From: Scolanthus callimorphus
Lineage: Eukaryota > Cnidaria > Anthozoa > Actiniaria > Edwardsiidae
DNA length: 64,000 bases
Assembly: GCA_033964015.1 (NCBI GenBank)
Contig: CM066920.1
Span: 11,189,912-11,253,911, forward strand
Direction: 5' to 3'
Shown here: positions 31,401 through 43,640 of the stretch, piece after piece
How the letters are laid out: every line of letters starts with the position of its first letter
Position numbering within the stretch: position 1 is the stretch's first letter
Position numbers and translations under genes: made by a program
The notes under the pieces: generated by a model
Told to the model about the DNA's origin: nothing
Databases searched by the model: none
What the model saw: the letters and a program-made list of their open reading frames with translations, nothing else

Positions 31401-34400
31401 TGGGAAATTATGCGCGATTGTGCGGGATTCGGCAGATTATGCGCATTATGCGGAAAAAGCCAAATTATGCGTTTCCGCACCAGCGCATCAAACCACGGGC
31501 CCTGTTTATTGTAAAAATGCAAGCAAACAACAAAAAGTAAAAATAAGGAAAACCTGTCTGTCAATGTGAAAAGTCTGAATGAGGAATGTCTTTCTGTTTT
31601 GTTTTTCAGTGGCGATCAAATTAACCTTGGTGCCAAAATGTCCCATGAGCAACTGAGGCCACTTTTGAGATGCCCTTTATTCAGGTCTGGCCGGCCAGCC
31701 ATCACTAGGGTGTGCAAAGGTAATAACCCATTCATCTTCTTATTTCGGAAAGGAATAAATCATTTTATTATATTATAATCTAAGTGTTTTATCAGGATTT
31801 CGGCCACTGAGAAATATAATAATTCACACAGGTGAAAAATTATGATAATGCCCACTGTTTATATAATATATAGAATAATACATGGTCACATGGGCATATG
31901 GAATTTATCTTCTTGTGTCCAAATTTGATATGAATCGAATCGATAAAATACCATATCTCTGTGGGCCCATGTATTATTCTCTATATCTACTGTCCCAACA
32001 GCAATAAATATAATTCATTCCTTTTATCACAAATAATATTTCCATGTTAGTTCTATACGGTGGCTCTGAAGGGCCATACCACTTTTTCTTAAATTTCTAC
32101 TTTGTTTTTGCAAAGTTTGTCTTTTTTTTCAAACTTCTACTTTGTTTTTTCAAGGTGTAACTTTTTTCGGAACGTCAACTTTTTTCAAGGTGTATCTTTT
32201 TTTTTTGAAGGTAGACTTTTTCAAGGTGTACCTATTTTTTTCAAGGTATAACTATTTTTTTCAAGGTGCAACTTTTTTTGAAGGTAGACTTTTTTTCAAG
32301 GTGTAACTTTTTTTTTTGAAGGTAGACTTTTTTTCAAGGTGTAACTTTTTTTCAAGGTGGACTTTTTTTCAAGGTGTAACTTTTTTTTGAAGGGTAGACT
32401 TTTTTTTCAAGGTGTAACTTTTTTTTGAAGGGTAGACTTTTTTGAAGGTGTAACATTTTTTTGAAGGGTAGACTTTTTCAAGGGTGAGACTTTTTTTCAA
32501 GGTGTAACTTTTTTTCAAGGGTAGACTTTTTTTCAAGGTGTAACTTTTTTTTCAAGGGTAGACTTTTTTTCAAGGTGTAACTTTTTTTGGAAGGTAGACT
32601 TTTTTTCGAGTGAAACGTGATCGCGGGCTCATGAATGGCTGCACGTGCTTTCCAGTGAACATGGCCGCCATGGACAGTTTGACAGAGGTATAAGAACAAA
32701 GGTTTTCGACTGTTCTATATACTTATTCAATCAGTCAATCCTACAACAAAAGTAGAAGTGTTATTTTAACCCGAGATCAAACAAGAAAAGCTAATGCTGC
32801 TTGTTTGTAGATGTCATTTCCCTCGTCTTTTCTCGGTCGGGTGACGGAGTGAAAATTAAAACTTTATAAGTTAATCTTAAGTTTATATTGAAATATAAGT
32901 TAATCTTAAGTTTATATTGAAATATAAACTTAAGATTAACTTATATAGAGGAAAATATAAGTTAATCTTAAGTTTATATTGAAATATAAACTTAAGATTA
33001 ACTTATATAGAGGATATTACATGGCCGCGCGGAGTGCGCTCACTCGTGAGATAAATTTTTAACACGAGAAGATAAAATTCGTATCTCCAAGCGGTCATGT
33101 AATGTTCTGTTTATTATATAAACATCAATGAAATACCAAATTCAAATTTATTTGAGTTAAGCTTAAAAATCGAGCATTGAGCAAAGGCAAGTGTGATATC
33201 TTCACATGTGAAAATATCATGTTATTTTCACGTGTGAAGATATCAAGTTTTCGCGCGGGAGATCACCCGGTATTTCATTGGTGTTTATATAATAAAAAGT
33301 TTTAATTTTCACTCCGTCACCCGACCGAGAAAAGACGAGGGAAATGACATCTACAAACAAGCAGCATTAGCTTTTCTTGTTTGATCTCGGGTTAAAATAA
33401 CACTTCTACTTTTGTTGTAGGATTGACTGATTGAATAAGTATATAGAACAGTCGAAAACCTTTGTTCTTATACCTCTGTCAAACTGTCCATGGCGGCCAT
33501 GTTCACTGGAAAGCACGTGCAGCCATTCATGAGCCCGCGATCACGTTTCACTCGAAAAAAAGTCTACCTTCCAAAAAAAGTTACACCTTGAAAAAAAGTC
33601 TACCCTTGAAAAAAAAGTTACACCTTGAAAAAAAGTCTACCCTTGAAAAAAAGTTACACCTTGAAAAAAAGTCTCACCCTTGAAAAAAGTCTACCCTTCA
33701 AAAAAATGTTACACCTTCAAAAAAAGTCTACCCTTCAAAAAAAAGTTACACCTTGAAAAAAAAGTCTACCCTTCAAAAAAAAGTTACACCTTGAAAAAAA
33801 GTCCACCTTGAAAAAAAGTTACACCTTGAAAAAAAGTCTACCTTCAAAAAAAAAGTTACACCTTGAAAAAAAGTCTACCTTCAAAAAAAGTTGCACCTTG
33901 AAAAAAATAGTTACACCTTGAAAAAGTCTACCTTCAAAAAAAAAGATACACCTTGAAAAAAAGTTGACGTTCCGGAAAAAGTTACACCTTGAAAAAACAA
34001 AGTAGAAGTTTGAAAAAAAAAGACAAACTTTGCAAAAACAAAGTAGAAATTTAAGAAAAAGTGGTATGGCCCTTCAGAGCCACCGTAGTTCTACCATGTA
34101 ATGTTTTTTTCTGATTATCTATATCTATGACCTTAATTGTATGGGAAGTTAACAAGAAAACCAACTGGTTCATTTAACTTTTCCAAATTGTCTTCTATAC
34201 ACTACCCCTAGATACTTCAAAAATATTATTGTAAATTCTATTTTTGTATGAGTCAAATAAAGATTGTTGTTGTCTGTTGTTCTGTTATATCTAAAATGCT
34301 GTATACAACTTGCTACCTTAAAATCTATGGTGGGCCTTTAAAAAAAAACATGCCAATTCCCTCTAAAGACATAGCTTTGATTTTGATTATCACCCCTCAG

Positions 34401-37400
34401 AGATTCTGAATGCCCCTCCTACAGAAGAGCTTATTTTATCTAGAACCTCTTTCGGAATTACCCATGCGAAAAACTTATTGAGTATGGTACCCCTTAGAAT
34501 AAAGCATGGCAGATAAGTATGCCATAAGAAAAGGCCATGTATCATTTTATGGCATCCCTTGGAAAATCCATCCCCTCAAAAAACTCTCCATTTGGGGGGT
34601 TTGCAGATAAAAATGGAGTGTGATGATGTAGAAAATAACTATTGTTTATTTGTTTAGAACTTCTCCTGGTGGTCAGTACACCTACTACGAGATGCAGGCA
34701 AGCAATGGGAAACATGAGAAATTGTTAAAACTGGTGTCCGTTTTTGACAAGAATAAATGGGTAAGAAGTAAAAAGATATCACCTTTGAGGTGTAGAAGAT
34801 TTCTCCCCTGGATCTGGTTATGGTTTCTAGCAAAAGGGATCCTTTTTCTGCATCTACAACAGTCCTTTTCCTAGCAACAGCATTGGTACTTTTCTGAGGA
34901 TTCCTTGGGGAAAAATTGTATTTGTCAAAGGTTTCCCAAAATTCATACTCTGTCTTGCATTCTTCTCTACCTTTGTTGTGCAAAAAGAGTTAAAAAAAGC
35001 TTTTCTGTTTGAAATGATGAAAGCGAGAGAAAATATGCCAATGAAGTAACTACAAAATCATGTGTTTCAGTGAAAAGAGCGCATCATTAGGAAGAAGATT
35101 GGCAAGCATAGCTGTCAACTTACCCGCATTAGGCGGGTGTCACAAGATTTCGAAGCCTGTCACCCCCATAATGTTTGCGAAAATTTTCATACATTTACTG
35201 TATATCACCCGCATTGTCACTCTCAGAATTTTTCATAGAATTTTTCATCTCAAGATTTTTGACGAAGTTGGGTTGACAGGTGTGGGTAAGGGGTGCTGAT
35301 AGAATGGTCTACAATAGTCTTTGAGTAAATAGATGGTTATATATGGACTAAACTTATTGCGGTAGAGGCACAGAGTTGTTCCAAAGAACTGCTCTGCCCT
35401 GCCATGTTCTGGTGCCATACTTTTCTGCTTCTCTGGCAAAGCCTCCAAATTTGGTCAAAATTTGGTCAAAATCGTGTATTGTTATTTTCGATAATATTTT
35501 GCACATTCAGAAATAATGTATGGCGTTTATCATGTTTTGTTTTGCAGGCAGGCATTTTGGAATTTAATGGTGGTGCTCATCACATGTATCTTCTCCCAAC
35601 CTCCAAGCTCTCTCATGATTTAGGTATTGCATTATCTGTAGGTAGTCGCCATTTTATACACATTTAATGTAATATGATCACAATTTTTGGTGACAACGGA
35701 ACACTCAAATGCAAATTCATGGTAGCCCGCATATTATAGAGCTCATTAAGAAATTGACCAATCATAATCCATTCTCAAGGTCCTGAGAATCACGCACTTC
35801 CTTGGCACGTTTTTGAAGGTCGGCATTCAGTCGGTTTTTTTTTCTCCCACAATGACCGTTGGAGTTCAGGGAGAAAAGACGGCTGAAAATTTAGGCTACT
35901 TGCACCACTCATGTTTATAATGTATTCCTGTCCTGTCTAGGTATTACAGATGACTCGAGTCCCAACTGTTTGCACGTGCTAATGTTTGTTAGGCGTGAGA
36001 GACTCTTTATATCTCAAGGTAATGTACTTTTCCCTGTGATCTGAACAGCGAGTCATATTCAGTCATTCCTTAAACATGTCAATAATTGTTCTTCACAAGA
36101 AAAACAAACGAAATTGTGAGCCGTCAATATTTTGTGCTATGACGGCTCAAAAGAGCTAACAAAATTCAACTTTTTCGCACGAAATTCACAAGGAATTCAA
36201 GCCGTACATCTCTTCGCAAACAAATCTTGAGCTGAGCCCTCAGTGAAGCTGCTGACCTGCTGTTATTTCGCATGCGCAGTAAGACAAAATAACCCCCCTC
36301 CCCACAGTCAAACTCTGAAATTGAGATTCTGTTGGAAATGTGCCGAGGCAGACAACGGAGTTTTATAATTATATTTTAGCTGATCGGAGACACGAGGAAA
36401 GCTGAAAACTTCAACTAATCTTGATCAGCAACTGACCTTTGCATCTAGCACAATTATGACGCTTTGTATTCTCCCGGGGTCGCGTTTTAACTCACTGAAT
36501 ATTCCTGAGATGTTTTCGCAAGATGACGCCATGGGATTCGAGAGAGGAAATTTTGACGTCTCATTCCTCGAAAACTGAACCTAGTACCACGCTCGAACTT
36601 TCGTATACCTTCAATTACCCTAAGAGGATTCAAGAAAAAGTGGAAAGTCTTTTGGAATTTGTGTCAAAGTTCTTTAACTTATTTATTTTCTTCGAGCGGT
36701 CGTTTCTGAAGAAATTCCTGTGTGAAATCATTCATTCGGTGTTCTTCGCTGATCGGAGGCCCGTCGAAAGCAGTAGAAAGTCGCATGGAATGCTGCGAGG
36801 TGTGGAAGATAGGAATTAGCCAAGAAAAAGCACCACGGAAGTGTATTAGCAGAAATTCTTGTTTAGTGCTTGCCATCTTGAAATTGACAATGTTGTAGCA
36901 ATAATTATTCAGGTCAAAATTAAATACTTTTTTGTGGAAAAACTGAACCTAGTACCATGACGAGAGTCGGCACAGACATTCTACCATTTACACTCGTTCG
37001 TATTGCCGTGGAGTTGTTCTTGGAATTTGTGTCCAACATACTGAAAATAATTATTTCATTGATACGAGTATTCTTCCTTCGGTGTTGCAATGTCATTTGA
37101 AGAACACTCGAAAACAAGTAATTCAGAGATCTTCGCGGATCCGAGGCTCGATTGAAAGCAGTTGGAAGTCACATGGAATGCCTTGGAGCATTGGAGATGT
37201 GAAAGATTTAAATTATTCAAGAAAAATAATATCGAGATTTCAAGTGTATTCTTCCCTTGCCATCCTGAAATTGGCAATGTTGTAGCAATAATTATTCAGG
37301 TCAAAATTAAATACATTTTGTGGAAAAACTGAACCTAGTACCATGACGAGAGTCGGCACATACATTCTACCGTCTACATTCATTCGTATCGACGTGGAGT

Positions 37401-40400
37401 GGTTCTTGGAATTTGTGTCCAACATACTGAAAAAAATTCATTCAAATAAGTATTCTTCCTACTACATTGCAGCAATTTCATTTGCAATTACACTCCAAAA
37501 AATCATTCAGAGATCTTCGCTGATTCGTGACTCGATTTAACAGATTTAAAGCAGTGGAAACTGAAAGTCGTCTTGAATAGAATGCTACGAGGACTTTGAC
37601 GCATTGGAGATATGAAACATTTGAATTTTCAAGGAAAAGCATATCGAGATTTCAAGTATTCTTCGCTTGCCAACTTGAAATTAACAATGCATAGCAAGTA
37701 ATTATTCAGGTGAAAGTTAAATATTTTGTTGTGGAAAAACTGCACGAAGTACCATGACGAGAGTCAGCACAGATATTCTGCTATCCACATTCGTTCGTAT
37801 CGTCGTAGAGTTGTTCTTGGAATTTATGTCCAACATACTGAATATGAACGAGAAACATCAATAGAAGTATATGACCGGAAATGGCTAGAGTCTAATAGTA
37901 GCAATTGCTTTTCGAGTTAGGTTCCTAGTATAGCCAGCGCCATAGCGAAGCAGATTTAGGGAAGATTATAACATAAAAACATAGCACTATAAAAACATAG
38001 CACTGATGTAAACGGATTGATTTGCAATAAAAAGTTTCATAGCTGGATTGCTTGCGAAGTTATTGTCACAGCGGTGATGAAGTCATTGCCTGGAGTGCTG
38101 GCACTTGAAAGGTTCAAAGTATTCTCAACTCCCTATTTATGTGTTTCCTGACATTACGTAAGCCGCATTTTCAGTTGATTAGCTTAGAAAAATCCAAGAA
38201 ATCGTCTCTAGTCTTGGCCGCAATAAATTTGTACAAGCGCAGTTTGCACCAAGCGTAATTATAACCATATTATCCGCTCTATCACAAAAACATTCAGAAA
38301 CTTCTAGCTATAAAGAGTGCGCACATCAGAAAATCGCGGACTTTCTGAAAACATACACAATATTTTCTTTTATATTAATACAAATCAAGAGAAAATAAAT
38401 CATTTTCTCTTGTTCAAATATGCTATTATCGCTTCGGAATCATTCACTCGATGTGTTATCTGAATCGTAAACACTATTCGAATTCTCGCTTCGCATCGAA
38501 AAGATCACGCAATTTGGAATTTGACTGCAGCTTTTACACAAGTCAGCTGTACATATTGATTTTACAATGTGGGCTCATGAATAAATTCCAGCGCGCGCAT
38601 ATATTTAGGCAGGATACGAGTCCGCACAAGATTTGCTCGTTTCGATTAGATTTCCGCTCGAATTCCTTGTGAATTGTGTTTTATTTCATTGTCAATAGTT
38701 AGAACTACCGTTTGAACTAAGATTTGAAACATTATTGAAGAGTTTGGTTTTTATGTGTTGCAGATGTCCGATTAAAGGAAGACAAGAAATCTGATAACCG
38801 GTCTGAAAAGGATAGAGAAGATGATGAGAAGCGTACTCAAAAAGATCTTCAGCGATCGATTTGTAAGCACCTCAAAGACACACCAAAGGACAAGTACCGT
38901 TGGATGAGACAAACTTTAATGCCCACAGAAGATGCCGAGGAGGAGTCTGATGAGGTCAAGCCAGTGACTCCGCGTGAACGGGAGAGATCTTTTTCTCTTG
39001 AAGATTGGAAAGAGAGCCAGAAACAATTGTTGGAAACCTTATCTAATGATTACCAGCAAGGAAAGCCAGACACAGCGACCTCAGCGGAGGTCACAGACGT
39101 CTCGAGACTGGCGTTTGATGTTGTCAGGGATGGCAAAACTGTCTTAGATGTACATATGTCCAGTAGTAATAGTGCGGGGGTGCCTGTTATGACACAAGAT
39201 GCTGATATTCAAGAGAATAAGGCTGACGTTGGCAAAGATATCAATGATTCAAACCCTGTTAGTCAACCACGACGTGCTTCCTTACGTTCGCTCGCGGAGA
39301 AAATCAAGTCGATCTTGTCAGACGAAGCCATTGAAGAGCACCATCCCTCTACTGCTAGTGATACTGATCTTTCGCTTGATGGTCATTTGGCACTTCTGAA
39401 CAAGGCAGTAGGCGAGTCTCCATCATCAGATACCGAGCAGCCAGCTGGGGGATCGCAAAGGGTACTAACACCTGCAGAGGGCGAGAAGCTTGAGAGCAGA
39501 GCCTCCTCAACTAGTGGTACTCCTCCTCGTACACTTGCTAGCCATTTAGCAGTTCTCAGCAAGGCTATAGGCACACCTTTACTACCAGGCACTGATGAGA
39601 CTGTTCTGGCATCACAGAGGGAACTTGCCAATATACAATCTCTGGCAACAAATATAAAATTACTTGAAGAGTTCGCGAGGAGACAATCTGGTAATGGCTC
39701 TGGAAGAGGATTGAACCCTCTTCCTCCTCCGCCAATACCTCCACCTCCCTGTTTGCCACCTCTGCCAGTAAGCCCTTATGTGGGGTCCTGGCAAAATCTG
39801 GATCCTGACAAAAGCGACACCCCTCCCACTACACCATGCCCTTCCATTACTGCTCCTGTATCACCTCCACTGCTTCTTCCTGAACAGCTACCTTTGGGTG
39901 GCATCCCCTCTCCTCCAGCAGTTGACCGCAGCCATGCTGACATGATTCCCGGATTGGATCTAGTTTACCAATCCTCAAGCTCTAAAGATCCTCTTGCTGA
40001 CAGCCAGAACGAAGTCGCCAATGAGGACACTTCCACCAGCTCTTCAAATCAAGTCAAATCCGCTCCAGACAAGTCATCAAATACAAAGTTGGCCATAAGC
40101 GCCGCTGATAAATATGCCACTGAAGAGCTGAGGGCACCAGGAAATGTGTTTGTTCCAGAGGATCAAGGCACAATGAATATAACAACAAGCGCATCCAAAA
40201 TTACGTTTGTTCCGGAGAATCCGGACAGGATGAATATAACAACAGAGGTTGCCACAGTGAGTCAGACGAGAATGGAGACAGAGCGAAATAAATCAGAGGA
40301 ACCCAAAGATGAAGATGCCTATCAAGTTTGCACCAACGTGAAGGGCTCAGGAAAGTCTAGTTTCACAGAACAGAGTGGCTTCAATTATCATATCTCTGAG

Positions 40401-43400
40401 GACACAACCACGAATAATAAAAAGTTGACAGATGTTTCTGACACAGAGGATCCAGATATGATGACTATAACTATAGGCGGAGTCACAGTCAGACGAAAGA
40501 GGACGGAGGCAGAGAAAAAAGGGGCTGATGCCATCAAGATGGTTTACGATATTCTCCGTCGTAATTCAGATCGAGAGGCTAGCAGTAGCGAAGCTGAAAT
40601 GGAACCCACAAGGGCTGGAGACAGAAGAGAAGGGAGAAGTCAAGGCAAAACCACAGACTCAGGAATAAAGGCAAAACGTTATCTAAGTAACCAGGAGGGT
40701 ACACTGAGCAAAAAAGGATCGCACATTAAGGCTAATGATAAAATAGAACATGAAAAGGATATCTCTACAAACAATAGTACCGATTCCAGGAGGACAAGGG
40801 ACGGAGACAAAACACCCGAGAAAGGTAGAGCTAGATCTACACCTAAAAATACAAGCTACAATAGTCCTTTGAGTTCTTTAGGAAGTGGCCTTGACATCTT
40901 AGATTCCGCCTTTTGTACTGATGATGTCTCAAAAACGCCAGTAAAAGAAAATTCTAAAAAATGTAGCACGTTAAGAACACCTGGGAAGCAGAACATTGGT
41001 ACTCCTACCAAAGGGGAATATGCTGTGGTGTCCTCTTCCAAGCGTGAACCCAAGGGCAAACAAGACAAGACGCAGCCTCCAGCTAAACGCACCAAAACAG
41101 TAACGCCAGTATCAGAGTTTTCTATTTGCAGAAATTCTTCAAAGTTGGAAGATTCAAAGCAGTCAAGCAAACCCAACAACACTAAGGTCGCTCCAAACCA
41201 CACATCAGAAAGTCGTTCTGAAAGTAGATTAGGCAAGGAACGCCATGAACGAAGATGGGAAAGCCGTAGTGAGTCTCGTGAACGTGGAGTAAGCAGTGAG
41301 GTTAGATGCCGCAGTCCCCAGAGAGAACGTCAAGAATCGTCTAAACGACGCAGTCCTCAAAGAGACCACCCAGAGACTTCAAGAAGGGAGCGAGGCAGGC
41401 CACGTGATAGAGATGACCGTTTTAAATCCCACGAAGCGGCAAATAGTACGGAAAAGAGATCAGAAAGTCCGAGAACACAATCCCGACGATATGAGCACCA
41501 TCAGGAGAGGCCTTGTGCATCACCAGAGAGGGGCAGGTCACTTTCCCGTGCATCACACCATGGAAGGTCTAGGAGTTCATCCCGTGAACGCAGCTGGAAC
41601 TACGGCTGGGGTATCAGGCCCGAATTTAATCGACTACGTAGTCCGACCTTAAGGGATTCAGCAAGGTCTCCAGATAGATCCCAAGGGGTGGTAACAGAGA
41701 ACATTATTGTCAGCCCTTAAGACATGGTCCCGAACGACTTAGAACTCCAGAATCGAGAGACTCTACACCAGAAGGATTGGATCAAAGGCCGTCCTCCCTT
41801 GAACGAAGTTGGGAAAGTAGGAGGGATTTGAGGCAAGAGTTTGCTCGTGTTAGTCCAGAGGCCAGAGATCGTTCGAGAACACCAGAAATATCACGGGCGA
41901 GGTCATCGCTAGAGCCTAGCAGGGGCTACAATAGATTACCTTATAACTTGGAACGCAGAAGAAGTCCAGAGTTACAGGAGAGGCCATATTCGAGAGGCAT
42001 GGCATCAGACTTAGGTGACAGGGAAGTGGGCAATTCCAGAGATTCCTCTCTTGAGCGAAGCTGGGGTACTTCCAACCCTTATAATCCAGAACTTGAACGA
42101 CTGCGTAGTCCAGAATCTAGAGCTTCCATCCCTGGTGACTTTCGGGCAAGAAGTTCTTCACTTGAAAAAAGTGGGGGATTCAATAGAAACCTAGAGCGAG
42201 CGAGAAGACCTTTTACAAGGTGGTCACCAGAACTTCATCCTGCAACAAGCTCTACCCAGGAACAAGATGGAGTGTACAGAGATCTAGATCACTTCGAGAA
42301 TCCCGAGCCACGTTCCAGAGATTCCTCGCTAGAGCGAAGTACAGGACATAACAGGGATCTAAGAGGAGAATTTGATCGATTAAGAAGTCCGGACAGGATG
42401 GATCGTGGCAGGTCACCTGAAAGACCGCCACGCCCTTATTCGAGATCATCTTATCAGCACAGATCCAGGAGCCCCTCCCTAGACAGATCCACTGGCATGT
42501 TCCATAGACCTTGGGCGGGTGACATAGAAAAACTCGAAAGCCCGGGATCGCTATCCCCAAGGAGGTATGAAAATAGCCCTGTTCCACTACCAGACAGCTA
42601 TGAGATGTACGACCCTACGGCTGAAGAAATAGCGGAACCGGGATGGATTGCGGATGTGGAAAGCGAACCTGGGTACAAGGATGACTATGATTCGTGTGAT
42701 ATGGATATCAGCGACAACGAAAGTCCGTCTACCGCGGATATGTTGCCACAGGGAGCCCATTGCTATCCTGAAAATGACTTCAAGAGATGGCTGGCGCCTT
42801 CTGTTGAGCAGTATGGGAACGAGGCGCATGTGATGAATGGTGGGGTTTTACCTACTAGTACAACATACCCAGGTGAAGTCCCTCCAGACAATAGGTATGA
42901 GCCCCTCCCACCCGGCACGGAATGGCAGCCTCCTATCCAGAACTTGTACCCAAGGTCCCAGACCCCAGCCCTACGGACGGTCAGTAGCACGTCTGATCGT
43001 AGTCTGGAGGTGACAATATCACAAGGTAAATGTTTCTCCAGATGAATAAATAACAGAGTACTTAGTTAAAGGGAGTCTGTCTGTCACGCAACTGCGCAGC
43101 TGTTCTGTGCATCTCTCAAATCAAAGAAGTATCGTCTCGTAACGATGGCCAGCGAAAGTTAAAAACCTCGAAAACAAATCGTATATAATCTCGCTACTTC
43201 TCAATCCATCCGTCCATGCTTTTTAGCTTTACATGTTCTTAAATAGTTATCTGATAGGATGGTCTTATTAAATTGCTGATAATTCAGTGATCCCTTCTGG
43301 TAGCATGCGCGTATCATAACGGGGCCTCCTACTTTGTTTGATTGTTTTTCTCAACACAGGGTTCCCTAACCTGAATTTCGTCCCGTCCGTCTCGATCGTA

Positions 43401-43609
43401 CCTCACTTCCAGACGTCTAGGGTGGGGGAGAGGGGGGGGGGTCTTATTATATTTGCTGATAATTCAGTGATCCCTCCTGGTAGCATGTGCGTATCATAAC
43501 GGGGCCTCCTACTTTGTTCGATTTTTTTGTCAACCACAGGGTTCCCTAACCTGAATTTCGTCCCGTCCATCTCGATCGTACCTCACTTCCAGACGTCCAG
43601 GGTGGGGGA

Positions 43610-43640
<31 letters not shown>

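Noticed and set aside
32478..33683. Two identical 73-codon Lys/Leu-rich open frames on opposite strands
   Set aside because: They are the same repeat read in the two arms of the foldback element, with no sign of selection on the protein.
41684..41712. A tiny intron (GTGGTAACAG..TTGTCAG) joining the two halves of the giant exon
   Set aside because: It would be under 30 bases, too short for normal splicing. A missing base in the G run explains the data better.
42252..42587. 111-codon antisense open frame under the Ser/Arg-rich exon
   Set aside because: Codon bias of SR/SP dipeptides leaves antisense frames open by chance; no conserved features.
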